Notes: generated by a model from the letters alone, not told the origin. DNA of 64,000 bases from Marilutibacter chinensis (GCF_021725675.1 NZ_JAKJPO010000001.1:868001-932000); one strand, 5' to 3'; shown: positions 28,405-40,099, counted from the stretch's first letter. Translations and numbers: made by a program.

Positions 28405-29615
28405 GCGCGCGCATCTCCGACGGGCGCCGCCACGCGCCGCGCGTGCTGATGGTACTCGACGGTCCCTTCCCGTCCGATCGCGGCGGCGGCGCCGAGGCCC
28501 AGGTCGGCCTGCTGGCGGCGGCGATGCGAAAACGCCGGCAGCGCGTGACCGTGGTGACGCCGATGGCCGCCGGTGGGCCGATGACGCCGGTCTCGCGCGT
28601 CAACGGTGTGCCGGTCTGCCGTCTGCGCTATCCACGGATCCGCCGGCTGGGCGGACCCTGTCTGTGGCTGGCGCTGGCCGGCCTCCTGTTCGCCCGGCGT
28701 CGGCGCTACGACGTCTGCCACGTGCACGTCGCGCGCAGCCTGGCGGTCGTCTGCAGCCTGGTCGGGCCGCTGCTCGGCAAGCGCGTGGTGATCAAGGTGT
28801 CCGGCTCCTGGGATCTCGAACGCGGCGCGCTGGCACCGGACGCTCGGCTGCCCGGTCGCATCGCCCGCCTGTGCCTTCGGCGCGCGGATGCCTGGCAGGC
28901 GATCAGCCGGCGAATCGCGTCGACGCTGGCCAGTCGCGGCATGCCACCGGCGCGGATCGTCGCGATCCCCAATGCCGTGGACTGCGGCGCCATACGCGCG
29001 ACGGCCGGGATCGCGTCGCGAAGCAATCGCTACGGCGACGGAACCCGGCTGGTGTTCGTCGGCCGCCTGGTCGAGGAGAAGGACCTGCCGACCCTTCTGG
29101 AGGCGTTCGCCGAAGCCTCGGCCGCCAGGCCGGCACTGCGGCTCGCCATCGTCGGGTCGGGGCCGTTGGCCGACGTCCTCGCCGCCCACGCCGATGCACT
29201 CGCGATCGCCGACCGGGTGGAGTTCACCGGCCACGTCGAGGACGTGCGGGCGATGCTTGCAGGCGCCGACTTCGGGGTGCTGCCGTCGCGCTTCGAGGGG
29301 CTCTCCAACGCGCTGCTCGAATGCATGGCGGCGCGGCTGCCGATGATCGCGAGCCGGATCAGCGGCAACGAGGACTTCGTCCGCGATCGCGAAAACGGCT
29401 GGCTGTTCGAGCCAGGCGACCGCGCCGGCCTGGTCGCCGCGCTGCTGTCAGCCACGGACACACCCGACGAAACGCGCCGCGCGATGGGCGCCCGCGCACG
29501 CGAGACCGTCCTGCGCCAGGCAGGCATCGATGCGGTGCTGTGCCGTCTGCGTGCCGTCTACGAAGGCCGTCGGGACGCCGTCTGCACGGCGGCGGACGTC
29601 GAGCGGAGCCACTGA
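28401..29615 (+). CDS. Glycosyltransferase family 4 (third)
   Basis: A 404-residue GT4 enzyme with a GTG start at 28401 behind AGGGGGACGC. VLMVLDGPFPSDRGGGAEAQVGLL gives the acceptor-side loop. The donor side has FVGRLVEEKDLPTLLEAF, IVGSGPLADVL and the EX7E motif EGLSNALLECMAARLPMI. The frame is open well upstream inside the previous gene, so the GTG that overlaps the previous stop is the best start. asnB-like follows after 3 bp. Probably one sugar of the repeat unit. Confidence 0.9.
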   Translation: MSARISDGRRHAPRVLMVLDGPFPSDRGGGAEAQVGLLAAAMRKRRQRVTVVTPMAAGGPMTPVSRVNGVPVCRLRYPRIRRLGGPCLWLALAGLLFARRRRYDVCHVHVARSLAVVCSLVGPLLGKRVVIKVSGSWDLERGALAPDARLPGRIARLCLRRADAWQAISRRIASTLASRGMPPARIVAIPNAVDCGAIRATAGIASRSNRYGDGTRLVFVGRLVEEKDLPTLLEAFAEASAARPALRLAIVGSGPLADVLAAHADALAIADRVEFTGHVEDVRAMLAGADFGVLPSRFEGLSNALLECMAARLPMIASRISGNEDFVRDRENGWLFEPGDRAGLVAALLSATDTPDETRRAMGARARETVLRQAGIDAVLCRLRAVYEGRRDAVCTAADVERSH

Positions 29616-29618
29616 ACG

Positions 29619-31498
<1,880 letters not shown>

Positions 31499-31514
<16 letters not shown>

Positions 31515-32872
31515 CGCTCGCCATCGCGATCATCCTGATGCCGAACCTGCTGTACCTGAAGTTCGGCACGGCGATTCCCGGCCTGAACCCCGCCAACCTG
31601 CTGCTGGTGCTGCTGATCGGTGCGCTGGCGCTGTCCGACCGCGACAAGGCGCCGGCGACGACCGGCATCATGACATCGCCACTGTTGTTGTGGGTGGCGA
31701 CGCTGACGATCGGGTTCGCCATCGCGATCATCACCTCGCCGATGGGCTTCGTCGACGATCTGACCCATCTGAAGAACCTCGTGTTCTTCCCGCTGTTGTA
31801 CTTCGTCTACCGCCGATGCGGCCTCGACCTGACCTGGACCCGGCGGCTCATCCACCTTTCGATGGCGGTGGCGGTCTTCGCCGGACTGGACGCGGCGATC
31901 GACGCCCTGTCCTTCGACACCAGCCAGTACTCCGATGCGCAGCGCAGCGCCGGGCCATTCGGCGGCGTCAACGCCTCCAACCGCGCCGGGGTCTTCTACG
32001 CGATGTTCCTGCCGCTGCTGCTGGCGACCGCACTGTTCAACCGGGACCGGCCGAAGCTGAGGCTGGCCGCACTGCTGGGTTGCGCGATCCTCGCGATCGG
32101 GATCATGGCGACCTTCTCACGCCAGGCCTACCTGATCGCGATCGTGATCTCGGCGCTGCTGCTGTTGCGGCGGAGCGTGCTGCTGGCGGCGATGCTTGCG
32201 CTGATCGCGATTCCCACGGCGGCGCTGCTGCCGGATGCGGTCAGCGAACGCATCGCCGGCACACAGCAGTACGACGCGGTAGGTGCGGTCCAGCTGGACA
32301 GCAGCACCGCCAGCCGCTTCGAGATCTGGTCGGGCGCATGGAAGATGTGGAAGGACCACCCACTCGGCGTCGGCATCAACCGCTTCCCGCACTACCTGGG
32401 CGACTACTCGTCGACCCACGAATCGCGCGACGCCCACAACGCGTTCGTGCTCATGCTGGCCGAATGCGGCTTGCTGGGCGTGGCCGCGATGCTGTGGCTG
32501 CTGTGGCGGCTGCTGAAGCTGGGCCTGGCGATCCGCGAGGTGACGCTGCCGGACGATCACGAGAGCCGGGCGTTGTACGTCGGCTTCATGGGCGCCACCC
32601 TGGCGATGGCGCTGGGCAATGTATACGGAACACCGTTCTTCGACGGCCTGGTGATGGGCAATTTCTGGGCGCTGTGCGGCCTGATCGAGCACTACGTGGC
32701 ACTGAAGGCCGATGCCGCACCCGCGCCTGCGCCGGACACCGCGGAGGCCTCCGACCCGCGGGTGATCGGCGCCTGTTTCCCGTTGTCCGCACGCGCGCTT
32801 CCCGGCCGCTACGCCTCCGGCGAACGGTTTGCCGAGCGGCACATGCCGGGTCGCCAGCACACACCGTCATGA
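31499..32872 (+). CDS. O-antigen-ligase/polymerase-like membrane protein (Wzy-C family)
   Basis: A 457-residue polytopic inner-membrane protein with about ten helices. It has a long periplasmic loop containing SRFEIWSGAWKMWKDHPLGVG and a HNAFVLMLAECGLLG motif, typical of the O-antigen ligase/Wzy superfamily. It probably polymerises the repeat unit or transfers polymer. GTG 31499 is chosen because AGGAGGAGG lies four bases upstream; the next ATG (31511) is badly spaced from that site. The C-terminal tail after the last helix (about 75 residues, alanine-proline-rich) is cytoplasmic and unusual in length. The stop overlaps the next start (ATGA). Confidence 0.87.
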
Positions 32873-34548
32873 AGCAGGCCGTCCTGAGGCAGGTGCGGAT
32901 ACTGGCGGCCATCGCCACCGGATGCATCGGCAGTGCGTCCACAATCGTGCCGCCGGTGCATGCGGCCACCTTCCACGTCCGTGTCGACGGTGGCGACGCC
33001 ACCCAGTGCAGCGGTCTTGCGGACGCGCCCTATCCCGGCGCCGGCAACGGCCGGGCCTGCGCATGGAACCACCCCTTCGTCGCTTTGCCGCCGTCGGCTC
33101 CGGCACGCATCCGGGGTGGCGACACCCTGATCGTCCGGCCCGGCGGTTACGAGATCGGACCGGGCGCACCCGACTCGGGAAACTGTGCCGCCACCGGCGA
33201 CTGCGCACTGTCGACGCTTCCCGGCGGCCCTTCCCCACAACAGCCGACCCGCCTGCTCGGCGGCTCCTCGGAAGACGTCTGCTCGGCACCGCCGCAGCTG
33301 TGGGCGTCCGCCGGCAACCGCGCGGTGATCCGTCTGGACGGCATCGAGCACGTCGAGATCGGGTGCCTGGAGATCACCGATCACAGCGCCTGCATCGTCG
33401 GCTATCCGGCCCGCGGCGACGGCGCGCGCGAGGACCTGCGCTGCGCGGAGACGCCCGGTACCGGCGCGGGCTGGGGCCGCGACGGCATCGTCGCCCGCGA
33501 CGCCGGCAACGTGCTGCTGCGCGATCTCGACATCCACGGCATGGCCGGCAACGGCATCCGCGCGGGCCGGCTGCGCGACTGGACCCTGCGGCGCGTGCGC
33601 CTGCATGCGAACGGCTGGGCCGGTTGGGACGGCAATGTCGGCAGCAAGGCAGAGCCCGACTCGGGCAACCAGGGACATATCCGCTTCCTGGACAGCGAGA
33701 TCGCGTGGAACGGCTGCGCCGAACGCCATCCCGAGCGCACGATCACCGGCTGCTGGGCACAGCAGCAGGGCGGCTACGGCGACGGCCTCGGTACCGCGCG
33801 CACGGGCGGCGACTGGCTGTTCGAGAACGTACGCGTGCATCACAACACCTCCGACGGACTCGACCTGCTCTACCTCGACGGCAGCGGCAGCGTCACCCTG
33901 CGCCGGGTCCTCGCGTTCGCCAACGCCGGCAACCAGGTGAAGACCTCCGGTCCGATGCGGATCGAGAATTCGATCCTGGCCGGAAGCTGCGGCTACTTCG
34001 CCGATCTGCAACGTGCCGAGCCGGAACGTTCGATCATGACCGGCAGCGACCATTGCCGGGCGATGGGCAACACCCTGTCGGTTTCCTTTACCGGCGACTC
34101 CCGGGCGGTGATCCGCAACAACGCGATTTCCGGCGAGGGCGACTGCCTGCTGGTCACCACCGGCGGTTCGTCGCGGGCCCGCGCGCAGGTCGTGAACAAT
34201 CTGTTCGTCGGCGGCGTTCAATGGCAGCCGGACGCCGCTGTCGCCGACCACCGCATCGAGGGCGAACCGACCTGCGGCCACTACACCGTCGACGGCGACG
34301 CGCAGCTGGAGTTCGAGCGCAACCTGTTCTGGCAGGTCAAACCGGGATCGTGTCCCGCCGGCAGCCTCTGCGACACGCCACCAGGGCTGCAGCCGTCCGA
34401 CGACGAGGTGCTGCGCTGGTCGCCGGCCCCGGGCAGCCCGCTGATCGATGCCGGAAAGCCGCTGGACGATCTGGAGACCGATTATTCCGGCAGGGCCCGC
34501 GACGGCACGCCCGACATTGGCGCGATCGAGGCCCGTCCGCGCGATTGA
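32869..34548 (+). CDS. Secreted right-handed parallel beta-helix protein
   Basis: A 559-residue exported protein. The signal peptide ends near residue 32 (VPPVHAA). The rest repeats short beta-strand turns of the pectate-lyase/pectin-lyase beta-helix type: HVEIGCLEITDHS, NVLLRDLDIHGMAGNGI and ENVRVHHNTSDGLDLLYLDG. Numerous paired cysteines suggest periplasmic disulfides. It is a clear paralogue of the 893-residue protein at 37372; they share NGWAGWDGNVGS and GGYGDGLGT. Polysaccharide lyase, epimerase or scaffold activity is possible. It is coupled to the ligase-like gene by ATGA, so it belongs to the polysaccharide operon. The 3' end overlaps the convergent YdcF-like gene by 67 bp. Confidence 0.85.
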   Translation: MKQAVLRQVRILAAIATGCIGSASTIVPPVHAATFHVRVDGGDATQCSGLADAPYPGAGNGRACAWNHPFVALPPSAPARIRGGDTLIVRPGGYEIGPGAPDSGNCAATGDCALSTLPGGPSPQQPTRLLGGSSEDVCSAPPQLWASAGNRAVIRLDGIEHVEIGCLEITDHSACIVGYPARGDGAREDLRCAETPGTGAGWGRDGIVARDAGNVLLRDLDIHGMAGNGIRAGRLRDWTLRRVRLHANGWAGWDGNVGSKAEPDSGNQGHIRFLDSEIAWNGCAERHPERTITGCWAQQQGGYGDGLGTARTGGDWLFENVRVHHNTSDGLDLLYLDGSGSVTLRRVLAFANAGNQVKTSGPMRIENSILAGSCGYFADLQRAEPERSIMTGSDHCRAMGNTLSVSFTGDSRAVIRNNAISGEGDCLLVTTGGSSRARAQVVNNLFVGGVQWQPDAAVADHRIEGEPTCGHYTVDGDAQLEFERNLFWQVKPGSCPAGSLCDTPPGLQPSDDEVLRWSPAPGSPLIDAGKPLDDLETDYSGRARDGTPDIGAIEARPRD

Positions 34549-35339
34549 GCGCCATCGCCGTGGTGCTGTCGCCAGTCCAGCCACCGGTAATAGACCATGC
34601 CGACCCATTCATGCAGCGCATCCTCGGTCTTGACCAGCGCGCTGGCACGGGGGATCAGCGATCCCGGCAACGCGAACGGCACCTGCCGGTAATCCGACGC
34701 GAGCGGGCAGGCGTCGAAACCGGCACGCGCCATCGCGTAACGCGCCCTCGGCACGTGCATTGCCGAAGTCACCAGGACGACGTCGCGCGGCAACGCCGGC
34801 CGCAGCCGGGCCAGTCGGCGCGCGTTGTCCCGGGTCGTCGTCGACCCGTCCTCGACCCGAAGCGCTTCCGCGGCAACGCCCAGACGCCTCGCGTAACGCG
34901 CCATCAGCATCGCGGCCGCGACGGGGCGGGAGGTGTCGCCCCCGCCGTCCGCCGCCTGCTGCGGGCCACCGGACATCACCAGCACGCGTCCCGGCGCCGC
35001 ACGCCACCAGTCGACGGCGGCCTCGACGCGGCGCCGGCTGGTCAGGCCGAGGGCACTGAAACCATCGGCATCGCCGGACGCGCCGTCGACTGCGCCGGCC
35101 AGCACCACGGCGACGTCCGCAGCGGCGTCCCGGCAAACGGCCGAGACGCCGCGCGCCGGCGCCTCCAGCGCGCCGACCAGCAGGTTCGCCACCAGCGGCG
35201 TCGTCGCCAGCACGGCCAGCCCGGCAACCGCCACGCAGACGCGCAACAGCCGCCGTGCCCATCGCGCGTGCGAGCGCGCGCACAGGCACGCCCCTGCCAG
35301 GGCAACCAGCAGCCAGCTCAGCGGCGACAGCATCCACAT
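34482..35339 (-). CDS. YdcF/ElyC-like envelope protein (DUF218)
   Basis: A 285-residue protein with two N-terminal membrane helices (residues about 5-20 and 30-55) and a DUF218 domain. The domain shows VVLAGAVDG, GRVLVMSGGPQ, AEALRVEDGSTTTRDNARRL and VVLVTSAMHVPRA, the order seen in YdcF and the envelope factor ElyC/SanA. The biochemical role is unknown; homologues affect cell-envelope carrier-lipid metabolism. ATG 35339, with GGAG eight bases upstream, is preferred to a GTG at 35393 that overlaps the flippase gene. Its last 22 codons lie antisense to the beta-helix gene. It runs leftward behind the flippase. Confidence 0.85.
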   Translation of the reverse strand: MWMLSPLSWLLVALAGACLCARSHARWARRLLRVCVAVAGLAVLATTPLVANLLVGALEAPARGVSAVCRDAAADVAVVLAGAVDGASGDADGFSALGLTSRRRVEAAVDWWRAAPGRVLVMSGGPQQAADGGGDTSRPVAAAMLMARYARRLGVAAEALRVEDGSTTTRDNARRLARLRPALPRDVVLVTSAMHVPRARYAMARAGFDACPLASDYRQVPFALPGSLIPRASALVKTEDALHEWVGMVYYRWLDWRQHHGDGAQSRGRASIAPMSGVPSRALPE

Positions 35340-35382
35340 GCTCGATCTCCGCGGGCCGTCATGCCAGGGACCTGGAGCCCGT

Positions 35383-36858
35383 TCATGCGACACCCGTCGT
35401 CTTCAGCCTGAAGACCGTTTCGCGGAGCTTCCTGTCCAGGGCGAACACCGGAACGAGATAGAGCAGCAGCCACAGCACACCGCCCACGACGACCCGCAAC
35501 AGCGGCGCGGCCCCGTCCAGTGGCCCAACCAGGCCCATCGACGCAATGAACATCGCGGCCGCGCCCAGCGCCAGCAGCAGTTCCCGGCCGGCCGGGAACT
35601 GCAGCAGGTCCCGCGGACAGAACGCGCACCGCGACAGTGCCAGCATCAGGTAACTGGCCACGGTCGCGTACACCGATCCCATCACTCCGTGAACGGGAAT
35701 CCACAGCAGGTTGAGGCCGATGTTGGCCGCGGCGGCCGCCAGCGTAAGCAGCATCACGGTCATCGTCCGCTTCTTCAGCAGCAGCCCGTAGCCGCTGACG
35801 TCGAGCATCGGCAGCAGCGCGAACAGTGCGCCCAGCCACATGAACACCGGCCCCGACGCGCTCTTGCTGGGACCGGTCAGGACCTCCAGCACGTCGGCGC
35901 CCACCGCCCATATCGCCGCGCCCACCCCGATCGAGACATAGGTCACCGGCTGCAGCACGCGCAGCTTCAGCGCCCTCACCTCCTGCGCACCGGAGGTTCC
36001 ATGGACACGGTTGGCGACCGGATTGAACGCGCCCCACAGCGGATCGCTCATGATCACCGACACCTGCATCGCCAGCGCGCAGCCGATCGTGTAGACGCCG
36101 ACCGCGGCGTAGTCCCCGAGCATGTGCTTGAGCATGATGCGATCGATCGACACCAGCAACATGCCGACCATCTCGTTGACGACCAGGGGCAGGCTGTAGG
36201 CGAGCGATGCGCGATAGGCGGAAAGATCCAGCGACTTCCGCGAGAACGACAGGTTGCGGAATACCCACCACGCGTAGCCTCCGGCCAGCAGCAGTGCGGC
36301 GGCGATCTTCCCCGCGTAGACGGCGGTCGCGCTGCGCTGGACCCAGTAGACGAACGACAGGATCAGCACCAGCTCGATCCAGCGCCAGGACACCCGGCTT
36401 ACGTTGAGCAGGCCGGAACGCTCGCTGACCCGCAACGTCATCTCGACGTGGCTGATGAACACCAGCAGCGGCATCAGCATCAACGCGCCCCAGAACACCG
36501 GCGATACCTGCACGCCGCCGAAGCCGATCACGCCCATCGCAACCAGCGCCAACACGCTCCACAACCCCAGCGAGACCGCCATCGGCACGAACACCAGGTT
36601 GGTCGCGAAGTGCCGCAGCCGCCCCTCGTCGCCGCCGAACGGATACAGGCGCAGGATCGCGTGCTGGCCTCCGAGCTTGACCACGGCGATCGCCAGCATC
36701 AGCCAGGTGTCGTAGTAGCCCAGTATTCCGTACTGGGTGTTGTCGAGCATGCGGGTCAGCGCCGGGAACGAGATGAACCCGGCGGCCATGATCAATACCG
36801 TCGCGCCCGAGTAGCGCAGGTAGTGCCGGCCCAGGCTGAGGTTCGGCTGCATGCCCAT
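35383..36858 (-). CDS. Polysaccharide flippase (Wzx/MOP superfamily)
   Basis: A 491-residue inner-membrane protein with about 12-14 helices, starting YLRYSGATVLIMAAGFISFPALTRML. This N-terminal helix with a phenylalanine-proline break, and LPLVVNEMVGMLLVSIDRIML at mid-length, are typical of Wzx/RfbX lipid-linked oligosaccharide flippases. It should move the undecaprenyl-linked repeat across the inner membrane for the polymerase-like protein. It is transcribed away from the main glycosyltransferase block and precedes the YdcF-like gene. Upstream is a 513-bp divergent region shared with the second beta-helix gene. Confidence 0.88.
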   Translation of the reverse strand: MGMQPNLSLGRHYLRYSGATVLIMAAGFISFPALTRMLDNTQYGILGYYDTWLMLAIAVVKLGGQHAILRLYPFGGDEGRLRHFATNLVFVPMAVSLGLWSVLALVAMGVIGFGGVQVSPVFWGALMLMPLLVFISHVEMTLRVSERSGLLNVSRVSWRWIELVLILSFVYWVQRSATAVYAGKIAAALLLAGGYAWWVFRNLSFSRKSLDLSAYRASLAYSLPLVVNEMVGMLLVSIDRIMLKHMLGDYAAVGVYTIGCALAMQVSVIMSDPLWGAFNPVANRVHGTSGAQEVRALKLRVLQPVTYVSIGVGAAIWAVGADVLEVLTGPSKSASGPVFMWLGALFALLPMLDVSGYGLLLKKRTMTVMLLTLAAAAANIGLNLLWIPVHGVMGSVYATVASYLMLALSRCAFCPRDLLQFPAGRELLLALGAAAMFIASMGLVGPLDGAAPLLRVVVGGVLWLLLYLVPVFALDRKLRETVFRLKTTGVA

Positions 36859-37371
36859 CTACGGTCTGCCAGCCCGCGTGGGAGCGGCCGCCGTCGCGAG
36901 CGTCCCTCCGCTGCGTTGTCGGATGTCCAGGGCGATTGCGCGGTCGGTCAAGGCGGTGCTCGCAGGGTCGACGACATGGCCGCACGCCCGGATGTCCGGG
37001 CGGTGTAGGAAGCCCACGGGCGGCCCGGATGACGGTTCGCGTCAACCATCCGAACGTGACGGGCAGCACAACGCGGACAACCTTCCTGGCACGGACCCGG
37101 CGCATCCGCCCGCAGCGCTCCGAATGTCCCGCCCCCCGTTCATCCGAACCCTGTCGGACCCGACAACCTGCTGCTGCGTGAATCGAATCCACGTCGCGCT
37201 AAGTCCATGACGCAGTTCCTTTTTTCGTCGCTGTTTGCGCGACACAGCGCACAACAGCCCCAGCGACCCGTCCATAGCATCGCTTCCGGCTTCGGGGAGA
37301 GCCGCTTTTTTCTTTATTCCACTTGGCATTTCAGTGAATGGCGTCCTTGGCGTCGGAGTCTGTTGGACACA
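36859..37371. promoter_or_regulatory. Divergent intergenic region with leader attenuator-like hairpin
   Basis: No credible gene is seen in these 513 bp between the flippase (leftward) and the second beta-helix gene (rightward). The half near 37200-37330 is lower in GC than its surroundings. A terminator-like hairpin stands at 37287-37311: CGGCT pairs with AGCCG around an 8-base loop and six Ts follow, about 60 bases before the beta-helix start codon. It could attenuate that gene. No convincing -35/-10 pair or sigma-54 box was found by eye. Confidence 0.45.
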
Positions 37372-40053
37372 ATGATCAAATCGAATCTGAGCAAACGCGC
37401 TCTCTGCGTTCTTCTTGCACCGCTTGGCCTGGCCGCCGTTGGCTCGGCCCATGCGGCGACCACCTACTACGTACGTACCGACGGCGGCAACGCCACCCAA
37501 TGCAACGGCCGCTCGAACACCGCCTATCCGGGCAGCGGAAGCAACCAGTCCTGTGCCTGGAAGCACCCCTACTACGCCCTGCCGAGCAGCGGCACCGCCC
37601 GCATCGCAGGCGGCGACACGCTGATGATCGGCCCGGGTGAATACAAGATCGGTTACGGCGCCGAGGGCATGGCCGGCGGCTGCGCGTCCGGCGACCGCAG
37701 CGCCTGCTCGCTGGGCAAGGTGCCCAGCGGCCCCAGCGCCAGCCAGAAGACCCGGATCCTCGGCGACAGCAAATCGCCGCCGAAACTCTGGGGCGCGGAG
37801 CGCACCTGGAGCGTGATCAGCCTCGACGGCAGCTCGAACGTCGAACTGGGTCACCTGGAGATCACCGACAAGGACCAGTGCGTCTCGGCGCACAGCGTGG
37901 CCAGCGCAGCCTGCAACCGCAGTTCGGCGCCGTATGGCAACTGGGCCTCGATCGGCATCTCGGCCAGCAACTCCGGCAACGTCCACATCCACGACGTGAA
38001 CATCCACGGCCTGGCGCTGCAGGGCATCAACGCGGGCGGCCTGAGCAACTGGACGCTGGAACGCGTCAAGATCAACCGCAACGGCTGGGCGGGCTGGGAC
38101 GGCAACGTCGGCAGCGCCAGCAGCAACTCCGGCAGCATCGTCTTCCGCGATGGCGAGATCGCCTGGAATGGCTGCGGCGAGAATCCGAGCACCGGTGCGC
38201 CGGTCAATTGCTGGGGCCAGAAGGCCGGCGGCTACGGCGACGGCCTGGGCACGCTGCAGACCGGCGGCCAGTGGCTGTTCGAGGACATGTTCGTCCACCA
38301 CAACACCTCCGACGGCCTGGACATGCTGTACATGGACGGCGCCGACGGCAGCTCGGTGACGATGCGTCGCGTGTACGCGGTCGACAATGCCGGCAACCAG
38401 CTCAAGGTCAGGGGCAACAGCACGATCGAGAACTCGGTGGTGGTCGGCAACTGCGCCTACTTCGCCGGCAAGTACTACATGCAGGCCGGCGACATGTGCC
38501 GCGCCTCGGGCAACGCGATCTCGGTCACCCTGTCGCCGAACGACAAGGTCTTCATCCGCCACAACACCATCACCGGTGAAGGCGATGGCCTGATCATGAC
38601 CACCGACGGCGATGCCAGCGCGACGACGACGATCCAGAACAACGTCCTGGTCGGTGCCAACGACTATCTGGCGACGGTCGCCGGCAGCCCGCAGCTGGCG
38701 GTGGCGCACATCGTCTACAACAGCTCGGCCAGATCGGTCTACGCCGGCAACCTGGTCTGGAACGTCAAGAACAACCAGTGTCCGTCGGGCAGCATCTGCG
38801 GACAGAACCCGAAGCTGACCAATCTGAGCCTGGACGACTTCGATGCGACCCCGCTGGCCAGCAGCCCGGCAGTCGACGCGGTGGCGGTGCTTTCCGGAGT
38901 GACGACCGACTTCTATGAAGCGCCGCGTCCGGCGGGCAGCAAGTCGGACATCGGTGCGGTCGAGGTGCAGGCCGGCGGCACCACGCCGTCTCCGACGCCT
39001 ACCTGCAGCCGCGCCAGACCGGTGCTATCGCTGACCGGCCCCACCGATGCGGTCGCGGTCGGGCTGACCGTCAACTACTCGCTGAAGATCACCAACAAGG
39101 ACAGCGCCGGGTGCAGCAACACCAGCTTCTCGCTCGCACGCTCGGTACCCAGCGGGTGGACCGGAACGCTCTCGGCGGGCAGCGTTGCCCTGGCACCGGG
39201 CGCGAGCTCGACGGTCACCCTCGGCGTGACGGCCGGCAACGGCACCGTCGCCGGTGCCTACAACATCGGCGCCGGCGCCAGCAGCGCCGTCGGCAGCAGC
39301 CACACGGCCAATGCATCGGCGGTGTTCAACGTCAAGGAGGTCAACACCTCGGGCGGCCAGGTGACCCAGGCGGTCGGCACCGACAAGAGCGCGTACATCG
39401 GCGGCGAGACCGTCTACATGAGCGCCCTGGTGAAGCAGGACGGCACGGCGGTCGCCGGCACGACGGTCCGGTTCACCGCGACCAAGCCGAACGGCATCGA
39501 GATCGTGATGAGCGCGACCACCGATGCCCAGGGCTACGCCCGCGCCAGCTTCGTCAGCGGCACCGGTCCGAGCTCGATCGGCAACTACGGCCTGAGTGCG
39601 GTCGCCACCGTCGACGGCAAGAGCGTGACCTCGACCACCGGCTTCTCCGTCAACGACGCCGGCGCCGGTCAGTCCGACCCGGTCGAGCCGGCCCCGGTCG
39701 AGCCCGACCCGACCGAGCCGCCGGTGGTCGTGGTTCCGCCGGAGGGCGGCGAACTGGCCCAGGAGATCGAGACCAACAAGGGCCTGTACGGCCTCGGCGA
39801 CAACGTCCATATCAGCGGCCGCGTGCTGGACGGTAGCGACTCGGTGGCAGGCGCCCGCGTCGACATCCGCGTCTACCGTCCGAACGGCAGCATCCAGAAG
39901 CTGTACGCGACCACCGACGGCGACGGCCATTTCGAAGCGGTCCACTCGATCGGCTACAACAAGAAGGAAGCCGGCGACTACGCCGTCAAGTCGACGGCTA
40001 CCGTCAACGGGAACACCGTCACCGCCACGGCGGTGTTCAAGGTGATCCGCTAG
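37372..40053 (+). CDS. Large secreted beta-helix protein with Ig-like C-terminal repeats
   Basis: An 893-residue exported protein. The signal peptide (CVLLAPLGLAAVGSAHAA) is cleaved near residue 29. Residues about 30-535 form a right-handed beta-helix, paralogous to the protein at 32869 (shared NGWAGWDGNVGS and HHNTSDGLDMLYMDG). A NEW3-like domain follows (LSLTGPTDAVAVGLTVNYSL, about 545-650), then two bacterial Ig-like/macroglobulin-like repeats of about 90 residues, each opening with a (T/E)xNK-type strand, YIGGETVYMS or YGLGDNVHIS. A PxEP-rich linker separates them. This architecture suits a surface-bound polysaccharide-modifying enzyme or adhesin. No PEP-CTERM or LPXTG anchor is present; the protein ends AVFKVIR. 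ATG 37372 is chosen over 37207 to expose the signal peptide. Confidence 0.82.
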   Translation: MIKSNLSKRALCVLLAPLGLAAVGSAHAATTYYVRTDGGNATQCNGRSNTAYPGSGSNQSCAWKHPYYALPSSGTARIAGGDTLMIGPGEYKIGYGAEGMAGGCASGDRSACSLGKVPSGPSASQKTRILGDSKSPPKLWGAERTWSVISLDGSSNVELGHLEITDKDQCVSAHSVASAACNRSSAPYGNWASIGISASNSGNVHIHDVNIHGLALQGINAGGLSNWTLERVKINRNGWAGWDGNVGSASSNSGSIVFRDGEIAWNGCGENPSTGAPVNCWGQKAGGYGDGLGTLQTGGQWLFEDMFVHHNTSDGLDMLYMDGADGSSVTMRRVYAVDNAGNQLKVRGNSTIENSVVVGNCAYFAGKYYMQAGDMCRASGNAISVTLSPNDKVFIRHNTITGEGDGLIMTTDGDASATTTIQNNVLVGANDYLATVAGSPQLAVAHIVYNSSARSVYAGNLVWNVKNNQCPSGSICGQNPKLTNLSLDDFDATPLASSPAVDAVAVLSGVTTDFYEAPRPAGSKSDIGAVEVQAGGTTPSPTPTCSRARPVLSLTGPTDAVAVGLTVNYSLKITNKDSAGCSNTSFSLARSVPSGWTGTLSAGSVALAPGASSTVTLGVTAGNGTVAGAYNIGAGASSAVGSSHTANASAVFNVKEVNTSGGQVTQAVGTDKSAYIGGETVYMSALVKQDGTAVAGTTVRFTATKPNGIEIVMSATTDAQGYARASFVSGTGPSSIGNYGLSAVATVDGKSVTSTTGFSVNDAGAGQSDPVEPAPVEPDPTEPPVVVVPPEGGELAQEIETNKGLYGLGDNVHISGRVLDGSDSVAGARVDIRVYRPNGSIQKLYATTDGDGHFEAVHSIGYNKKEAGDYAVKSTATVNGNTVTATAVFKVIR

Positions 40054-40065
40054 GGAACCGCGACC

Positions 40066-40099
40066 CCTCTCCCCCAACGATTCCATCGTCGGGGGGAGG
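40066..40099 (+). repeat. Strong hairpin just after the large beta-helix gene
   Basis: CCTCTCCCC (40066-40074) pairs with GGGGGGAGG (40091-40099) with one G-T pair, and ACGA pairs with TCGT inside it around a TTCCA loop. No T-tract follows; it may protect the mRNA 3' end upstream of the true terminator. Confidence 0.6.

Noticed and set aside
37320-37350. Sigma-54-like promoter near TTGGCATTTCAGTGAATGGC
   Set aside because: The GG and GC elements are 14 rather than 10 bases apart.
32869-40053. PEP-CTERM sorting signals on the two beta-helix proteins
   Set aside because: The C-termini (AIEARPRD and AVFKVIR) have no PEP motif, membrane helix or arginine cluster.
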